Origin: Verrucomicrobiales bacterium
GTDB lineage: Bacteria > Verrucomicrobiota > Verrucomicrobiia > Verrucomicrobiales > DEV007
Direction of reading: 5' to 3'
Assembly (NCBI GenBank): GCA_002696885.1
Contig: NZSO01000060.1
Coordinates: forward strand, 1-7,934
Length of the DNA: 7,934 nt
In this document: positions 6,506 to 7,934 of the stretch, in pieces
How positions within the stretch are numbered: the stretch's first letter is position 1
Layout: the number at the start of each line of letters is the position of its first letter
Program-made: the position numbers and the translations under genes
The notes under the pieces: model-generated
Databases searched by the model: none
Told to the model about the DNA's origin: nothing
What the model saw: only the letters and a program-made list of their open reading frames with translations

Positions 6506-6955
6506 ATGGAAGACTTAAGCGACCTTTATCAGGAAATCATTCTTTCTCATAACAAGAGACCAAGAAACAGTGACCCTTTAGACCCATCAACCGGCCAGGC
6601 TGATGGCAACAATCCGTTATGCGGCGATAAATTAACAGTGCACGTCAGAAACACTGAAAGTCTTTTAGAAGCTGTTAGTTGTGATACTGATGGCTGCGCC
6701 ATCTCGCGAGCTTCTGGATCGATTATGACCACAATGGTTGAGGGTAAGCTGATAACTGAAGTCGAAAGACTTATCGAAGAGACTAAATTATTGCTAACTG
6801 GAGAAGATGAGCCAGAAGTTGATCTTGTGCAACAAGGTGATATGGCGGCATTAATTGGAGTTCGCAAATTCCCTGCTAGAATAAAGTGTGCAACACTCGC
6901 TTGGCATGCGTTAGAAGCGGCTCTAAGAGGAAATGATGAGGCGTCTACTGAGTAG
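6506..6955 (+). CDS. sufU: SufU-type iron-sulfur cluster assembly / sulfur-transfer protein
   Basis: A 149-residue protein of the SUF-system NifU/IscU-like family. The three conserved cysteines are Cys39 (NNPLCGD), Cys64 (TDGCAISRAS) and Cys128 (RIKCATLAWHAL), with Asp41 next to the first; together these form the zinc or cluster site. The stretch between Cys64 and Cys128 is longer than in IscU, which is the insertion that marks SufU. In Gram-positive systems SufU is the zinc-dependent partner that accepts the persulfide from SufS, and the immediate sufS-sufU order here fits that role. The start at 6506 has no strong ribosome binding site and sits eight bases after the sufS stop, so translational coupling is likely. 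The stop TAG (6953-6955) is within a small hairpin shared with the convergent ThuA-like gene. Confidence 0.95.
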   Translation: MEDLSDLYQEIILSHNKRPRNSDPLDPSTGQADGNNPLCGDKLTVHVRNTESLLEAVSCDTDGCAISRASGSIMTTMVEGKLITEVERLIEETKLLLTGEDEPEVDLVQQGDMAALIGVRKFPARIKCATLAWHALEAALRGNDEASTE

Positions 6956-6971
6956 CAAATAATGCTATTTT
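6950..6971 (+). terminator. Weak candidate terminator hairpin between sufU and ThuA-like gene
   Basis: TAGCA (6953-6957) and TGCTA (6963-6967) form a perfect five-pair stem around AATAA, extendable by wobble pairs, and on the plus strand it runs into TTTT. Both convergent stop codons lie in the arms: the sufU TAG on the left and the ThuA-like gene's TAG (read as CTA) on the right. A second inverted repeat, CTACTGA (6945-6951) with TCAGTAG (6978-6984), encloses it. The stem is short and the T-run only four, so termination here is possible but weak. Confidence 0.3.
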
Positions 6972-7729
6972 AAACGATCAGTAGCCCAAAGAATACCATT
7001 ACTTACCATGTCTAAATATTCCTTGGCCTGCATCGTTTCATTGTGATGACCTAAAGTGGTACCAAATACTTTGCCTTTTCCATATTGATTCACCCAAACA
7101 CAATCATGACTGGATTTCCCTTTATCGATGGAACCCTTTGCCAGAACGGTTGCTGTCGGCCATGTCTTATCGATGTGATAAAGTTCACCTTTTGGAGTAA
7201 CCCATTGTTTAGGAAAGCCCTTCATTACAGGGTGTTCTGGTTTAACATTAGTCACGGTAATTGGCGCATGAGGCCCATGTCTAGGGGAAGTAACACCTAG
7301 CATCGCAGGCCAATGCTTTGTCTTACCAGGTATTTTCCAATGATAAGAATGCATTGCACAGTGAATGGCGACAGCTGGCTTTCCTGAGTTATGAATTTTC
7401 GAAAGTGACTCAACAAAAGAAGCATCTTTTTCATGGGCATGACATAAATTATAAACCACTATGTCATATCCATCAGACCATCCTTTTTTACTCAACGCTT
7501 CTTTGGTTCCTTTAGCATCTTGATGAATAACACCCCAGGTGACTGAAATTCTTTTGCTAACACCTTCAGTTAATATTTTTTCCTGTCCTTTATAATCGTG
7601 ATAACCACCCCCCGTCACCAGTAATGCTTTAATAGATTCATCCAGCTTCTTTTCTTCGGCCACTGAAAATACAGCCACTGAAAAAAATACTATTAGTGGC
7701 AAAATGAGAAGTAAGAGTTTTTTTTTCAT
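6965..7729 (-). CDS. Exported ThuA-like domain protein
   Basis: A 254-residue protein with a strong Sec signal peptide (KKK start, Leu-rich core, likely cleavage near SVA-EE at about 24). A ThuA-like, glutamine-amidotransferase-fold domain covers most of the rest. Typical features are ALLVTGGGYHDY (35-46), VVYNLCHAHE (91-100), HCAMHSYHW (123-131), GELYHIDKTWP (181-191) and a closing KVFGTTLGHHNETM (220-233). The family name comes from trehalose utilisation genes, but exported members in PVC and Bacteroidota occur in sugar-degradation contexts and their reaction is not established. I chose the ATG at 7727-7729 because it gives a textbook signal peptide. In-frame ATG at 7775-7777 and TTG at 7796-7798 would place a polar, basic extension before it. 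No Shine-Dalgarno is visible. The gene is 90 bases downstream of the partial gene on the same strand and convergent with sufU. Confidence 0.9.
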   Translation of the reverse strand: MKKKLLLLILPLIVFFSVAVFSVAEEKKLDESIKALLVTGGGYHDYKGQEKILTEGVSKRISVTWGVIHQDAKGTKEALSKKGWSDGYDIVVYNLCHAHEKDASFVESLSKIHNSGKPAVAIHCAMHSYHWKIPGKTKHWPAMLGVTSPRHGPHAPITVTNVKPEHPVMKGFPKQWVTPKGELYHIDKTWPTATVLAKGSIDKGKSSHDCVWVNQYGKGKVFGTTLGHHNETMQAKEYLDMVSNGILWATDRLK

Positions 7730-7819
7730 ACTAAGTCTGGAGTTGTTTCTATTTTTTAATTGTTTAGATAAATTCATCACTCTTCCAGAAAAAACCAAAA
7801 TTTATTCTAATTAGTAAAC

Positions 7820-7933
7820 CTAAGATTTCCAATCTTCAGGAACCATTCCTAAATCACCAAACTTTTTGATGTTTTCTTCATCAAGCTCTAATCCACATCC
7901 AAATGCACTTTTAGTTAGAGAGTCTAAAGAAAT
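7820..7933 (-). CDS. C-terminal end of an unidentified protein (start outside window)
   Basis: Reading leftward from the right edge, one frame is open for 37 codons to a TAG at 7820-7822. The tail contains SAFGCGLELDEENIKKFGDL and ends in VPEDWKS. The composition (acidic and basic helix, closing Trp) looks like real coding sequence, and the frame ends in a normal gap before the ThuA-like gene. I do not recognise the family from this fragment. It may be in the same operon as the ThuA-like gene, though the 90-base spacer leaves room for a separate promoter. Confidence 0.6.
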   Translation of the reverse strand: MSLDSLTKSAFGCGLELDEENIKKFGDLGMVPEDWKS

Positions 7934-7934
7934 T

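Noticed and set aside
7730..7798. Extended N-terminus for the ThuA-like protein
   Set aside because: The extra residues are polar and would bury a strong signal peptide; the ATG at 7727-7729 is preferred.

Overview
This AT-rich window is compact and ordinary-looking bacterial chromosome. It has eight complete or nearly complete genes plus one gene tail, and no gap between genes exceeds about 110 bases. I see no rRNA, tRNA, CRISPR array, insertion sequence or integrase. The protein mix suggests a PVC-type bacterium, most likely a marine Verrucomicrobiota lineage. It includes a ThuA-like exported protein, a Tat-exported sugar isomerase-like TIM barrel, an exported purple-acid-phosphatase-like enzyme, a secreted transglutaminase-like protein, and a SufS-SufU pair. 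This placement is an inference from family content; Bacteroidota is the main alternative. Most starts lack a Shine-Dalgarno sequence, which fits either group.

Layout from left to right. Positions 1-965 (minus) hold a transglutaminase-like exported protein that runs off the left edge. A DCC/DUF393 thiol-disulfide oxidoreductase-like protein (1028-1420, minus) follows. Across a 52-base gap, an eight-helix membrane protein (1473-2387, plus) is read divergently, and an exported metallophosphoesterase (2395-3660, plus) lies seven bases after it. The phosphoesterase converges on a minus-strand pair, with the two stop codons overlapping in a TTAA. That pair is a DJ-1/PfpI protein (4595-5167) followed by a Tat-signal sugar isomerase/epimerase-like protein (3657-4583). 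A 109-base divergent region with a strong hairpin then leads to sufS-sufU (5277-6955, plus). The pair converges on a ThuA-like protein (6965-7729, minus), and the two stop codons form the arms of a small hairpin. The last 115 bases carry the C-terminal end of an unidentified minus-strand gene.

How the genes may work together: sufS and sufU mobilise and carry sulfur for iron-sulfur cluster assembly, but no sufBCD is present here. The DCC protein and the divergent membrane protein resemble the recurrent pairing of DCC proteins with DoxX/HTTM-type membrane proteins and may form a membrane redox pair (inference). The exported phosphoesterase, isomerase-like, transglutaminase-like and ThuA-like proteins fit a lifestyle of breaking down organic matter outside the cytoplasm, but their substrates cannot be read from the sequence. 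I did not find a convincing undescribed multi-gene system. The best leads are the altered metal-site motifs in two enzymes, the internally duplicated membrane protein, and the hairpin ahead of sufS.
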